The position numbers were made by a program, and so were the translations under genes. From Telluribacter roseus (GTDB taxonomy: Bacteria > Bacteroidota > Bacteroidia > Cytophagales > Spirosomataceae), in the NCBI RefSeq assembly GCF_017355915.2, contig NZ_JAFEUV020000006.1, positions 186,001-250,000 of the forward strand: a stretch of DNA of 64,000 nucleotides. The letters are read 5' to 3'. Each line of letters begins with the position of its first letter. The stretch's first letter is position 1. Below, one piece after another: positions 54,465 to 63,363 of the stretch. The notes beneath the pieces were generated by a model. That model worked only from the letters and a program-made list of their open reading frames with translations. It was not told the origin of the DNA and made no database searches.

Positions 54465-56928
54465 CTATCTGAGGCTTTTCTTCTTTTCCCTTGCGGAGTC
54501 GCTTAAAGGGATCGTACTTGATATTTACTTCACCCCCTTCGTCCACCGCTCTCAGAAAAATGTTCATCCCCTTCATGTACTCCATACTGTGCTCCGCTAA
54601 TTGGTAGTCAGCGCCTCGTTTTTTCAGATTCTGAAGGGGGAGCTGTATGCTAAGATCTGTTTTCTTGCCAAAGCTGTATATCCCATTTACGAACAGAGTC
54701 AGTACGTTGGACTCGATTTCCATCTCCGGGATTTCAATTTCCTGCCCTTTCAGCACAAACTGCTTCCGGATGGGGGCAAATTTGACGTGGTCAAAGTCCC
54801 GGCTTTTGAACAGTAGATTTTTGATCTTGATGAAAGGCTCAAACTGTTTGACTTCGGCCCCAATCAGCGCTATATCCAGCTTACCACTCATGGACTCGGG
54901 CCGGAGGCTGGCGTTGTCCATCAGGTTGGAGTCAAATACAAAGTCAGCATCCAGCTTACCCTGAATGTTCTGATCGGTGATCGCCTTCTGCCCAAAGTTT
55001 TCCAGCGAATAGAATACCGACTGCACGTCGGTATTGGTAAGCTTGCCCTGGGCGTGCAGGACGGACGAACCCGCAGGACCGATGTTATCAATATAACCGG
55101 ATAGCTTCAGGCTTCCTCCAAACGCATTCATGGATATATTATCCAAACTAACCTTGGTATCGGTAAGGGTCATTTTACCGCGGATCTTATTAGCAGTGAA
55201 TCGCTTGTACTGCGCCTTGTTGGATTCCAGCGTAGCTACTACTTCGGTCTGGTCGATCACTTTATCCAGTACCTGCGACAAACGGAAGTTGGGATTTACT
55301 CGCGCCTGGTCGGGTGTTTTCTTTTTCAGGAAGAAGTCCAGCCAGGTCAGCTGCCAGTCCGGGACTTTTACGTGCAGATTGGCTTTGGGAGTAATAGGCG
55401 CGCCCATCACCTGGGTCAGCAGATCCACCGCATTTCCGGATACGAAGTAGGTATTCTTTCCATCATAAAACCGCAGGTCTTTGCTTTGCAGCTCATCTTC
55501 ATCGATGGAGATGGTACCTTTGATCTTGCTCAGATTTACATTCTGGGGCAGGTACGAGAACGCTACATTGTCCATGACAATCTTTCCGGCCAGCTTGCCG
55601 GTAGGGCGGTTGGTCGTTTTGTCATAGTAGGAGAGCAGATTGCCCTGGTAGCGAAAGCCTACGCTGATCGAGCCGCTTTTGACCTGGTACCGGCCGGGGT
55701 CCAGCAGGGAGTTCAGCGAGGCCGGATCTGCCGTCAGAGAACTCTCGATGACGGTTTTTATATTCTTGAAATCTTTGACAACAATACTGCCCTCCAGCGG
55801 TATGCTCTCAAAGTACCCCCTGACCCGGGTGCCGGTAATCTGGGAGTTGGCATCACCCGCCGGAAGTGCCGGGTTAGCCTGATTGGTAAAGGTACCCACC
55901 GCGGTCATTTTTCGTAGCTTGCCTATGGGTAAGTTGTAGTCGAAGGTACCGGATTCATACGCTATATGCACCTTAGGCATACCTGTTCCCAGATTACCTT
56001 CCAGTTGCACTTTGGCCTTTACTACCGGTAGGATCTTCACCCGGGTAACCATTTTTTCGATGTAGCCGGGCAGGAGTTTGAGCGCGGTAGGTAGGGCTAT
56101 GGTATCCGTCGTGAACTCTGCCTTTATCTTTCCCGGCTTCTGGACCAGGTCCACCTGCCCCGACAGTTGTATGGGGTGCCCCGAAGCGATCTGAAGCTCG
56201 GAAGGGCGGACGATTAGTTGCTTATTGGTTTGATGATAGGCAAATTCCAACTGCAGGGTAGTTTCCTGCTTTTTTAGGAACGAGCCTTTTTTCGGATGAA
56301 AAGTAAGTCCTTCAAAGTAGATACCGCCCTCTACCTGACCACTCCATGTGGAGTCTCTGTAGCCTACATGTGAAATAACCTCCCGCAGAGTACCGGCAAG
56401 ATATTTCTGATTGAGTGTATCGGAGTAGTGTAGGGTAAAGTTCTGAAAAGACAGCTTGTTGATCCCCCCAAAAAACTCGGTGGCAGCATGACTATTGTTT
56501 TTCTTTTTGTTGGTTCTACGCGGGGTCAGGACTGACAGGTTAGAATAGCCATTCTTTTGCTTGAAGATGATCGCTGTACCATCCTCAATAGCCAGGCTCT
56601 TTACTTTCACTCTGCTGCTCATAAATTCCCTCAGATCAAGGGTTATGTTCAGGCGCTGCGCCTGCAGCAGGTGGGTCTTATGGCTGACATAGAGTGTATC
56701 GTTCAGGGTAACGTCATGCAGCGAAAATGTAAATCCAACCCCACTTCTGAGGGGGGCGAAGGTGAATTTCCTGGCTTCAAGCTGGCCGTCTATATTGTCA
56801 TTGATGTACTCTTTGATTTGTTCAAAGACTCTTTCCTGGTTTTGCCAGGCCCACACACTCATTCCACCCATAAGCAGTAGAATGCTTAGGGCTACCACTA
56901 CGAAGCCTTTTACTACTTTTGAAAACAT
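54448..56928 (-). CDS. AsmA-family protein
   Basis: Inner-membrane-anchored periplasmic protein of 826 residues. One N-terminal helix (GFVVVALSILLLMGGMSVWAW) is followed by long beta-rich repeats with the AsmA/DUF748-like pattern (TFAPLRSGVGFTFSLHDVTLNDTLYV, SLDNISMNAFGGSLKLSGYIDNIG) and an AsmA_2-type C-terminus. Such proteins are thought to move or organise lipids between membranes. The start is ATG 56928; the longer frame begins at GTG. Its 3' end overlaps a palindrome terminator. Confidence 0.85.
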   Translation of the reverse strand: MFSKVVKGFVVVALSILLLMGGMSVWAWQNQERVFEQIKEYINDNIDGQLEARKFTFAPLRSGVGFTFSLHDVTLNDTLYVSHKTHLLQAQRLNITLDLREFMSSRVKVKSLAIEDGTAIIFKQKNGYSNLSVLTPRRTNKKKNNSHAATEFFGGINKLSFQNFTLHYSDTLNQKYLAGTLREVISHVGYRDSTWSGQVEGGIYFEGLTFHPKKGSFLKKQETTLQLEFAYHQTNKQLIVRPSELQIASGHPIQLSGQVDLVQKPGKIKAEFTTDTIALPTALKLLPGYIEKMVTRVKILPVVKAKVQLEGNLGTGMPKVHIAYESGTFDYNLPIGKLRKMTAVGTFTNQANPALPAGDANSQITGTRVRGYFESIPLEGSIVVKDFKNIKTVIESSLTADPASLNSLLDPGRYQVKSGSISVGFRYQGNLLSYYDKTTNRPTGKLAGKIVMDNVAFSYLPQNVNLSKIKGTISIDEDELQSKDLRFYDGKNTYFVSGNAVDLLTQVMGAPITPKANLHVKVPDWQLTWLDFFLKKKTPDQARVNPNFRLSQVLDKVIDQTEVVATLESNKAQYKRFTANKIRGKMTLTDTKVSLDNISMNAFGGSLKLSGYIDNIGPAGSSVLHAQGKLTNTDVQSVFYSLENFGQKAITDQNIQGKLDADFVFDSNLMDNASLRPESMSGKLDIALIGAEVKQFEPFIKIKNLLFKSRDFDHVKFAPIRKQFVLKGQEIEIPEMEIESNVLTLFVNGIYSFGKKTDLSIQLPLQNLKKRGADYQLAEHSMEYMKGMNIFLRAVDEGGEVNIKYDPFKRLRKGKEEKPQIAEEGR

Positions 56929-57253
56929 AGGATTAACCACTAATTCGGAAGGCGACAGCTTTTGCTGGTTTATGTATCATCCATTCAGGAATAGCCTGAT
57001 CTTCATACCCTAAGCGAGTACTTCGATAGTCATATTACAAAACCATGCCATCACATTGAGGTGGTGGCGAGGACGCCGGAGTGGCGACCAGGGAAAGAGG
57101 AGGCCTGTTATGGATGAAGAGTGAAAACCAGGCTGGGAAAGGTACCTTAGATTTGTACAATTATTTCCCCACCTGCCTACACCTCCCAAACCAGTATAAC
57201 CAAAAAAAGGAGCCCCTGGTAGAGAGGCTCCTTTCAAGATATAATTAGTTCGT
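56929..57253. other. 325-bp gap between the AsmA-like gene and the Cys-rich gene
   Basis: No gene is supported here. The left part should hold the promoter of the AsmA-like gene. A plus-strand TAGATTTG (57148-57155) matches the -7 consensus but faces no plus-strand gene. A terminator for the Cys-rich gene lies at the right end (57206-57234). Confidence 0.5.
57206..57234 (-). terminator. Rho-independent terminator of the Cys-rich gene
   Basis: AAAGGAGCC pairs exactly with GGCTCCTTT over an 11-base loop, and on the minus strand a T7 run overlaps the end of the stem. Confidence 0.8.
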
Positions 57254-57409
57254 TTATCGTCGGGTACTGGTAGTCATCTTATCTATTTCACAGCCACAGC
57301 CCTTGCCACAGCCTCCCGCATTGCGGCGGTTCATTGACTGCCAGGTACGCCAGCCCAGGTAGCCCAGGGCCACTACAAAAATAAGGATAACCAGGATCTG
57401 CTGTGTCAT
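57254..57409 (-). CDS. FeoB-associated-type Cys-rich small membrane protein
   Basis: 51-residue protein too short for most gene finders. It has one N-terminal membrane helix (QILVILIFVVALGYLGW) and a cytoplasmic tail with CGKGCGC, four residues after the RRN turn, then EIDKMTTSTRR. This matches the size and layout of FeoB-associated Cys-rich membrane proteins, which may handle iron or a redox centre. No feoA/feoB is present in the window. The reading frame was checked codon by codon, and its own terminator follows. Confidence 0.75.
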   Translation of the reverse strand: MTQQILVILIFVVALGYLGWRTWQSMNRRNAGGCGKGCGCEIDKMTTSTRR

Positions 57410-57450
57410 AGATAAAATAGTCGGTTACTGCTCCATAAACACAGGAGAGC

Positions 57451-57984
57451 CTACCAATTGTTCCGCCTGGCCAGCTGATACGCGTGCTGATAGTGGTGGT
57501 CGCTGTGCCAGGCGTACATGGCAATGTACTCATCCAGCCGTACGGTCTGTTTGCTGCCGGGGTGGTAGTAGGTACGGGCCAGCCCCTTTTCATCCAGCGA
57601 GTTCAGGAGCAGTACCCACCGCAGATGCAGGTACTTAAGGAGTTGAATCGAGTACTCAACCGAAGCAGTCTGCGCATCGGGAAGCTCAGCCCAGAGTCCT
57701 TCTTCGTAGGGCCTGACGGTAGGATTATCTTCGGTAAGGGCCAGCCGCAGGCGGGTATAGGCGTTGATATGGCTGTCGGCTACGTGGTGAATCAGCTGCC
57801 GCACGGTCCAGCCGTCGGGACGGTAGGGGGTATCCAGCTTGTGATTGTCCCAGCTGCCCAGCAGATTGATAAACTTGGAGGGCAGGGCACTTATAACCTG
57901 AATGTTGGTTTTGACTTCATCCGGCGAGTAGCTGGCCTTGCCTGTAAACCGACCAATCGGATAGCGTAGTTGTTCGAGTTCCAT
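57451..57984 (-). CDS. YfiT-family bacillithiol transferase-like protein
   Basis: 177-residue DinB-superfamily protein. YPIGRFTGKASYSPDEVKTNIQVISALPSKF at the N-terminus and the metal-binding histidines in WTVRQLIHHVADSH and YAWHSDHHYQHAYQL are typical of YfiT/BstA, Ni/Zn-dependent thiol transferases that use bacillithiol. The start is ATG 57984; the longer frame starts at TTG. It lies 41 bp upstream of the Cys-rich gene, so the two are probably cotranscribed. Confidence 0.9.
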   Translation of the reverse strand: MELEQLRYPIGRFTGKASYSPDEVKTNIQVISALPSKFINLLGSWDNHKLDTPYRPDGWTVRQLIHHVADSHINAYTRLRLALTEDNPTVRPYEEGLWAELPDAQTASVEYSIQLLKYLHLRWVLLLNSLDEKGLARTYYHPGSKQTVRLDEYIAMYAWHSDHHYQHAYQLARRNNW

Positions 57985-58021
57985 GTGGGGGATCAAGTAG
58001 AGTAGTACGCCTAAAAATATT

Positions 58022-58783
58022 CTATTTCATTACTAAAAACAAAGAACTGCCAAAGGGGGCGCTCGACAGGGCGGTTTCTTCCAGCTTCATGATACCGAGC
58101 AGCAGACCATTGATAAGGTCGCCCGGGTAGCTGACGTCCGAATCAACCTCCTGCCTATTGACCCGGCCACGCCGGAGCTGGTACTGCTGCCACTGCCTGA
58201 CGGCCAGGATAGGTACTGACAGCGCAAAGGGCCAGTAGGTATGGCGTTGAATAGACAGCCCTGCCTGCCCGGCGTACCGCTCAAAGTCTGCGTGCTGAAA
58301 GCGCCGCGAGCTACCCACGGCTACATCATGCGTACCGGCAAAGGCCTCAAAGGCGTGGATATTGACCAGCAGCAGCCCTCCGGGGAGCAGCCTCTTGCGG
58401 AACGAGGTCAGCGCGTTTACAATCTCTGCGTCCGTCAGGAAGTATAGGGCGTCGTTGCAGGTAATAACATCGTAGTGCTCTCCGGGCCGGAAGTCATCCA
58501 CCCGGCGCAGGTCGCCAAAGCTCACGTCCAGTCCTCGTTCCTGCGAGAAGTCAATGGCGTGCCGGGAGTAGTCGAAGCCGGTCAGTTGCGGGTAGCCCTG
58601 CTCACGCAGGTAGGAGAGCAGTCCTCCGGTACCACAGGCCGCATCCAGGATCCGGATGGGGTGGTTGTCCGGGCCAAACTGCCGCTGGATCTGCCGCAGT
58701 ACCCTTCCGTGCAGCGACTGGTACCACCACAGGCGGCGTTCTACATCGTACATCCGCTGGTATTCGGTCCGGTTGTCAATCAT
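58022..58783 (-). CDS. SAM-dependent methyltransferase of the sugar operon
   Basis: 253-residue class I methyltransferase. The N-terminal DVERRLWWYQSLHGRVLRQI resembles the VExxHWWFxxR start seen in methyltransferases next to polyprenyl-phosphate glycosyltransferases. SAM motif I is LDAACGTGGLLSYL, with ITCNDALYFL and LLPGGLLLVNIHAFEA further on. It overlaps the GT2 gene by 8 bp, so coexpression is near certain. It may methylate the amino sugar or its lipid-linked form; the acceptor is not visible. Confidence 0.88.
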   Translation of the reverse strand: MIDNRTEYQRMYDVERRLWWYQSLHGRVLRQIQRQFGPDNHPIRILDAACGTGGLLSYLREQGYPQLTGFDYSRHAIDFSQERGLDVSFGDLRRVDDFRPGEHYDVITCNDALYFLTDAEIVNALTSFRKRLLPGGLLLVNIHAFEAFAGTHDVAVGSSRRFQHADFERYAGQAGLSIQRHTYWPFALSVPILAVRQWQQYQLRRGRVNRQEVDSDVSYPGDLINGLLLGIMKLEETALSSAPFGSSLFLVMK

Positions 58784-59702
58784 GACGGTTCAGGAGGATT
58801 TTCTTGATGACATACTGGGGCTGGCCGCTCTGTGCCATAAAGCTCTTGCCAATGTACTCACCCAATACGCTCAGCAGGGTACACTGGATACCGCCGATCA
58901 GGATGAGCGTGGCCGTAACTACCTGCCAGCCCTTGGGATCGTCGGGACCTATGACCCACTGCCCAAACAGGAACAGCAGTAGCAAACTTCCGAGCCCGAC
59001 CAGGCCCAGCCCCACGGGCATAAACAGCCGGATGGGCATGGCGGAGTAGCAGAACAGGATGTTCAGGAACAGCGAGATAAGCTTGCGCCACGTGTAGCTC
59101 GACTCTCCCTGCTGTCGCTTTTGATGGCTTACCTGCACGGTACCTATGTTGCGCGTCACCCGGAAGATCAGCCCGTCAATGTAGGGGTAGGGGCCTTTGT
59201 ATTTAATGATCTCCTGCACTACGTCCTGCCGTATCAGCTTAAAGCTGGACAGGTACAGGTCCTTGGGTTTGTCGAGCAGGTAGCTGGTCAGCCAGTTGAC
59301 GAGCCGGCTGCCCCAGTTGCGGTAGGAGGCGTGTTCCTTTTTAGCGTAATAGGTATATACCACGTCAAAGCCACCTCGCGTGGCCGCATCTACCAGTTTG
59401 ATGATTTCAGAAGGTGGGTTCTGGAAGTCATCGTCAATCATAACGCAGTACTCGCCCCGGGCGTGGTTGAGGCCGCACATCACGGCATTGAACTCTCCAA
59501 AGTTGCGTCGGAGCGAAATGAACCGGACATTCGGATACAGCTCCGCCAAGTGGGTACATACTTCTTCGGACCGGTCACGGCTGCCGTCATTGACCAGCAC
59601 AATCTCAAAATCAACACCGGCCAGGGCCTGCTGCAGTGTATCGACCAGCGGACTTATCGTACCTTCACTGTTATAAACGGGTATAATGACAGATAGCTGC
59701 AT
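58776..59702 (-). CDS. GT2 polyprenyl-phosphate glycosyltransferase (ArnC/DPM1-like)
   Basis: 308-residue inner-membrane glycosyltransferase. GT-A motifs are VIIPVYNSEGTI, VNDGSRDRS and the metal-binding DDDFQNPPSEI, then KRQQGESSYTWRKLISLF before two C-terminal membrane helices. This architecture is typical of ArnC-like enzymes that transfer a sugar from a nucleotide donor to undecaprenyl phosphate. It starts in a TGATG overlap with the aminotransferase stop and overlaps the methyltransferase, so all are translated together. Confidence 0.92.
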   Translation of the reverse strand: MQLSVIIPVYNSEGTISPLVDTLQQALAGVDFEIVLVNDGSRDRSEEVCTHLAELYPNVRFISLRRNFGEFNAVMCGLNHARGEYCVMIDDDFQNPPSEIIKLVDAATRGGFDVVYTYYAKKEHASYRNWGSRLVNWLTSYLLDKPKDLYLSSFKLIRQDVVQEIIKYKGPYPYIDGLIFRVTRNIGTVQVSHQKRQQGESSYTWRKLISLFLNILFCYSAMPIRLFMPVGLGLVGLGSLLLLFLFGQWVIGPDDPKGWQVVTATLILIGGIQCTLLSVLGEYIGKSFMAQSGQPQYVIKKILLNRHD

Positions 59703-60796
59703 CAGGCTCTTTCAAACTGGTTAAGTACCCGGATCACCTGCTCCACCTCCGCGTCGGTCATCGCCGGGTTGAGGGGCAGGCTCAGCACCTGATCATGAAT
59801 CTGCTCAGTAACCGGCAGGTGGAGGTAGTTGATAGGAGCATAGGCCGGTTGCTTGTGTATCGGCAGCGGATAGTGTATTTCGGTAAGTATGCCCTCCTGC
59901 TGTAAGTACTCCCTCAGTCGCTGGCGATTGGGGTGCCTGACCACAAACAGGTGCCAGGCGTCCTCTTCCGGCCGGTCGGCAGGGGGAAGTACCAGTCCCG
60001 GTACCCTGATCTCCTGCAGATACCGTCGGGCTATCTGCCGGCGACGATCATTTTCTTCATCCAGGTAGGGGAGTTTGATGTTCAGGATAGCGGCCTGTAT
60101 CTCGTCCAAACGGCTATTGATGCCCTGGTACTCATTGTAGTACTTGACACCCGAGCCGTAGTTACGCAGGTACCTGATCTTATCAGCCAGTACCGGATCA
60201 TGGGTCGTAATGGCACCGGCATCACCCAGAGCTCCCAGGTTTTTGGTGGGATAAAAGCTGAAGGCAGTGGCATCGGCCAGGCTGCCGGCCTTCCGGCCCC
60301 GGTAGCAGGCGCCGTGTGCCTGGGCTGCATCGGCTATTACTTTGAGGCCGTACTTGCTGGCCAGCGCCCGGATCGGCTCCATCTCACAGCAGCGGCCGTA
60401 CAGGTCTACCGTCAGGATGGCGCAGGTCCTGTCAGTGATTTTTTCCTCGATCAGGGTAGGATCAATCAGCATGGTGACTGGGTCAGGCTCTACCCACACA
60501 GGCTCCAGCTGGAGGAAGCTTACGGGAAGTACCGAGGCTATGTACGTATTGGCCGGTACAATCACTTCACTACCTGGCTGGAACCCGTACGCCTGCAGGA
60601 TCAGTTCAATGGCTTCCAGGCCGTTGGCTACTCCCAGGCAGTGTGCAGTACCGCAGTAGCTGGCAAAGTCCCGTTCAAAGGTCTGTAACTCCTTTCCCAT
60701 GATGTACCAGCCCGAACGAAGTACCCGTAGGCTGGCCTCTTCTATGGCTGTCTGGTGACGTTCATTGATACGCTGGAGGTCCAGAAATGGAATCAT
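59702..60796 (-). CDS. DegT/DnrJ/EryC1/StrS sugar aminotransferase (FdtB/QdtB-like)
   Basis: 364-residue PLP-dependent aminotransferase. The PLP lysine is Lys185 in [16 protein letters not shown], with DAAQAHGA before it and [27 protein letters not shown] after. These motifs match enzymes that aminate dTDP-3-keto-6-deoxyhexoses to 3-amino sugars. Its position 29 bp after a ketoisomerase gene supports that reaction. It ends in a TGATG overlap with the glycosyltransferase. Confidence 0.92.
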   Translation of the reverse strand: MIPFLDLQRINERHQTAIEEASLRVLRSGWYIMGKELQTFERDFASYCGTAHCLGVANGLEAIELILQAYGFQPGSEVIVPANTYIASVLPVSFLQLEPVWVEPDPVTMLIDPTLIEEKITDRTCAILTVDLYGRCCEMEPIRALASKYGLKVIADAAQAHGACYRGRKAGSLADATAFSFYPTKNLGALGDAGAITTHDPVLADKIRYLRNYGSGVKYYNEYQGINSRLDEIQAAILNIKLPYLDEENDRRRQIARRYLQEIRVPGLVLPPADRPEEDAWHLFVVRHPNRQRLREYLQQEGILTEIHYPLPIHKQPAYAPINYLHLPVTEQIHDQVLSLPLNPAMTDAEVEQVIRVLNQFERA

Positions 60797-60825
60797 AAAG
60801 TGGTGAGGGCCGAACGAGCCAGCCG

Positions 60826-61224
60826 TTATTCGGAATAGGCTTTACTGATGGTAGAAGGAGAAGGATAAGGCTCGTAGATGTAGTCACTCTTGTCATAGTA
60901 TTCGTTGGAAAGTACCAGCAGGATGGCATCCTGTGAAAAAGCCTCCATGGTATGCCAGTCCTCAGGCTCAAGTATCAGGCAGGTACTTGGATCATCCAGT
61001 ACGTAGCAAGCCTCCTCATATCCGTCATTGACATTCACTTTGCAGTGCCCGTGCAGGCAGATCAGTGCGTTCCAGGTCTTTTTGTGCCGGTGCCCGCCTC
61101 TGGGTATTTGCCCGGCTCCATAGATGTAGAATACGCGCCTGATAGGCCCGGGGATAATATTCTCGAATACAGTAAGATTACCTGAATCCGCAGGGTATGT
61201 GTCTAGCTTTATACACTTAGGCAT
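60826..61224 (-). CDS. FdtA/QdtA-like sugar 3,4-ketoisomerase (cupin)
   Basis: 132-residue cupin of the FdtA/QdtA/WxcM family, which converts dTDP-4-keto-6-deoxyglucose to a 3-keto isomer. The family pattern [33 protein letters not shown]...[32 protein letters not shown] includes the catalytic histidine pair. The start is ATG 61224 (MPKCIKLD); the longer frame begins at TTG. First gene of the sugar operon, with an AT-rich 153-bp upstream region that probably holds its promoter. Confidence 0.9.
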   Translation of the reverse strand: MPKCIKLDTYPADSGNLTVFENIIPGPIRRVFYIYGAGQIPRGGHRHKKTWNALICLHGHCKVNVNDGYEEACYVLDDPSTCLILEPEDWHTMEAFSQDAILLVLSNEYYDKSDYIYEPYPSPSTISKAYSE

Positions 61225-61377
61225 GAACGTGTGAGATAGTGTCACTAACAAAGAGTATGCAATGAATGGTAATAAAGCCTTACCCAATTCAGGGATCTAA
61301 AATAGTTATTTTTTTACAAAAAGATCACTCGGGATATATTAAAAAATTATTTCTAACCTAGTATAAATCAGTTACTT

Positions 61378-62169
61378 TTAGAAGATATCCCTGATGACGG
61401 ATACCAGTTCACCCTGCATAGCACAGGCCGCTACAATATTGCCGCCAAAGAGGTAGTCGTCTCCCCCCTCAAAATCTGTGACGGTACCCCCGGCTTCCTT
61501 GATGAGGAGTATTCCGGCAGCCATATCCCAGGGGTGCAGGTTGTACTCGTAGAAGCCCTCGAAACGTCCCGCTGCTACATACGCCAGATCCACGGCAGCG
61601 GCACCCAACCGGCGTACCCCGTGCGTCTTGCGCATCAGTGTACTCAGGATCTCCATGTACTGATGCTGCTTCTCAAAGTTGCGGTAGGGGAATCCGGTGG
61701 CGATAAGGCTTTCGCTGAGGTGCTGGGCCTTAGATACCTGCAGGCGTCTGCCGTTGCACCAGGCACCACCGCCCTGCCATCCGTAGAATAGCTCGTCCTT
61801 ACTGGGCTCGTGAATAATCCCAATCAGCGGCTCCTTGCCCCGCACCAGTCCTACGCTCACGCAGTACACCGGCAGGCCGTGTACGAAGTTGGTGGTTCCA
61901 TCCAGCGGGTCGATGATCCAGTTCAGGGCTTCGGTGTTACTGTCTTCGCCGGTAGTACCCTCTTCTGTAATGAAACTTGCTTCGGGCAGTATCTCCCGCA
62001 GGCCCGCTACCAGTAGTTTTTCGGTTTCCTTATCGACATACGATACCAGGTTGTTAATATCCTTGTACTCGATACGCTCGGTATTGAATGTATTCGCTTC
62101 CTGCTGGATGAAGGCGGAAGCCTTTTTGACTACCTCAATGGCTTGCTGGGTGAGTGCTTCAAGATTCAT
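61378..62169 (-). CDS. Inositol monophosphatase family protein
   Basis: 263-residue member of the SuhB/IMPase family, Mg-dependent phosphatases. Metal-binding motifs are ITEEGTTGE, WIIDPLDGTTNFVHGLP and the C-terminal NLHPWDMAAGILLIKEAGG. The natural substrate may be a sugar or inositol phosphate. It starts in an ATGA overlap with the DUF4105 gene stop and is the last gene of an rsmI operon. Confidence 0.94.
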   Translation of the reverse strand: MNLEALTQQAIEVVKKASAFIQQEANTFNTERIEYKDINNLVSYVDKETEKLLVAGLREILPEASFITEEGTTGEDSNTEALNWIIDPLDGTTNFVHGLPVYCVSVGLVRGKEPLIGIIHEPSKDELFYGWQGGGAWCNGRRLQVSKAQHLSESLIATGFPYRNFEKQHQYMEILSTLMRKTHGVRRLGAAAVDLAYVAAGRFEGFYEYNLHPWDMAAGILLIKEAGGTVTDFEGGDDYLFGGNIVAACAMQGELVSVIRDIF

Positions 62170-63359
62170 GCTGTTTTCTTTTGTGGAATTTTGGATAGTG
62201 AATTATTCATGTAGTACACCCGGATGATCAGCGTCACCAGGATCGGGATGACTACGTAGTTATGCTTCAGGAGATTGCCGGTAGCCAGGAGCAGCAGTAC
62301 GGTATATCCTATCAGAGCAAACTGAAACCAGGCGGGTTTGTTGGTTTTGGACAGGGAGAATATAAACGGAAACCACAGCGGAAAAGCCCACAGGATATCG
62401 TAGTTCCAGGCCGTAACGCCGTGGTCGGTACCAAACCACAACAGGACGATTAACCAACCCGTCAGACCTACAATCGTGAACAGGATCTTATCGAACAGGA
62501 AGTTGAGCTTGTTGTATTTAATCTGCCACAGGGTAAAGAGTAGTACCAGGGCCGCCAGCGCCCAGAAGAAAACCTTCGGCGTAAGCCAGGTATCATCTAC
62601 CTGAACGGGTGCCGCCGTAAACAGATCTATGGTACTGGCTACCAGCGGGAGTGTCTGTCCGTTGATCAGTACCCGGGAGTCGTCGTAGGCGGCGCTCAGG
62701 TTATTGGGCAGAAAGGTGGCCTGCATTGGCGTAGCTATCTCGTCCGACGGTGCCCCGATGGCCAGGTCCATGCCAAAGTCGGCCCAGGGCTTCTGGGTAT
62801 AGGCGTAGCGGTCTATCCACTGCCGGAAGCTCAGTGTATCGTGGGTATAGCCGGGGTAGTAAAGGCTGTCGCCGCAGGCGGCGATAATGGCATCCTGCAG
62901 GCGGCTTGAGCAGTTGTCGTAGAAAAACTTGTACTGGTACTCCCGGTTTTCGGGCAGGAAGTTATGCTCCAGAAACTGGTACAGCCGGTCTTTCTGCGCG
63001 GGTGTCATGTTGAGTAACTGTTGCTTCACGGAGCGGTTTTCAGTCTGCCAGTAGTACACTTGCGGCATCAGCGGACCCGTAGACAACTGATAGGGCAGGG
63101 TACCCCGCATAAACTTGATGTAGAAGTTCTCGGTATGGAAGTTGAAGGTACCGTAGTTATAGGCTTTGTCGATGCCGGTGGCAGGATCTGAGATCCAGAG
63201 TACACTATGGCCGAAGCTCGAGTACAGTTCCTGACCCGGCCCTACCGTAACCAGACTGACCCGGGCGTCAGGGCTCAGCGACTGTGCCACCGAGGAATGA
63301 ATAATGAAAAATGTAAAATGAAGAATGAAAAGGAGCCTGAGGGGGAGGCTGGTACCCAT
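62166..63359 (-). CDS. DUF4105 membrane protein (Lnb-like N-terminal domain)
   Basis: 397-residue protein with a signal peptide (LLFILHFTFFIIHSSVAQ), a DUF4105 domain (VSLVTVGPGQELYSSFGHSVLWISDPATGIDKAYNYGTFNF, FLPENREYQYKFFYDNCSSRLQDAI) and about five C-terminal helices. The DNCSSR cysteine and the early histidine resemble the Lnb/lipoprotein-transacylase-like catalytic pair, but activity is unproven. The start is ATG 63359, because the longer frame starts at TTG and would overlap rsmI. The signal peptide is coded by ATTCATT-rich repeat DNA. The gene overlaps the IMPase gene by 4 bp. Confidence 0.88.
   Translation of the reverse strand: MGTSLPLRLLFILHFTFFIIHSSVAQSLSPDARVSLVTVGPGQELYSSFGHSVLWISDPATGIDKAYNYGTFNFHTENFYIKFMRGTLPYQLSTGPLMPQVYYWQTENRSVKQQLLNMTPAQKDRLYQFLEHNFLPENREYQYKFFYDNCSSRLQDAIIAACGDSLYYPGYTHDTLSFRQWIDRYAYTQKPWADFGMDLAIGAPSDEIATPMQATFLPNNLSAAYDDSRVLINGQTLPLVASTIDLFTAAPVQVDDTWLTPKVFFWALAALVLLFTLWQIKYNKLNFLFDKILFTIVGLTGWLIVLLWFGTDHGVTAWNYDILWAFPLWFPFIFSLSKTNKPAWFQFALIGYTVLLLLATGNLLKHNYVVIPILVTLIIRVYYMNNSLSKIPQKKTA
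63294..63335 (-). repeat. ATTCATT-type short repeats coding the DUF4105 signal peptide
   Basis: On the minus strand this stretch is a run of ATTCTTCATTTTACATTTTTCATTATTCATT-like units (five CATT-containing steps), encoding ILHFTFFIIHSS. The composition is unlike the surrounding gene. Confidence 0.6.
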
Positions 63360-63363
63360 ACGT

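Noticed and set aside
57010-57237. 75-codon minus-strand frame in the gap after the AsmA-like gene
   Set aside because: It starts within the terminator of the Cys-rich gene and has no recognisable domain.
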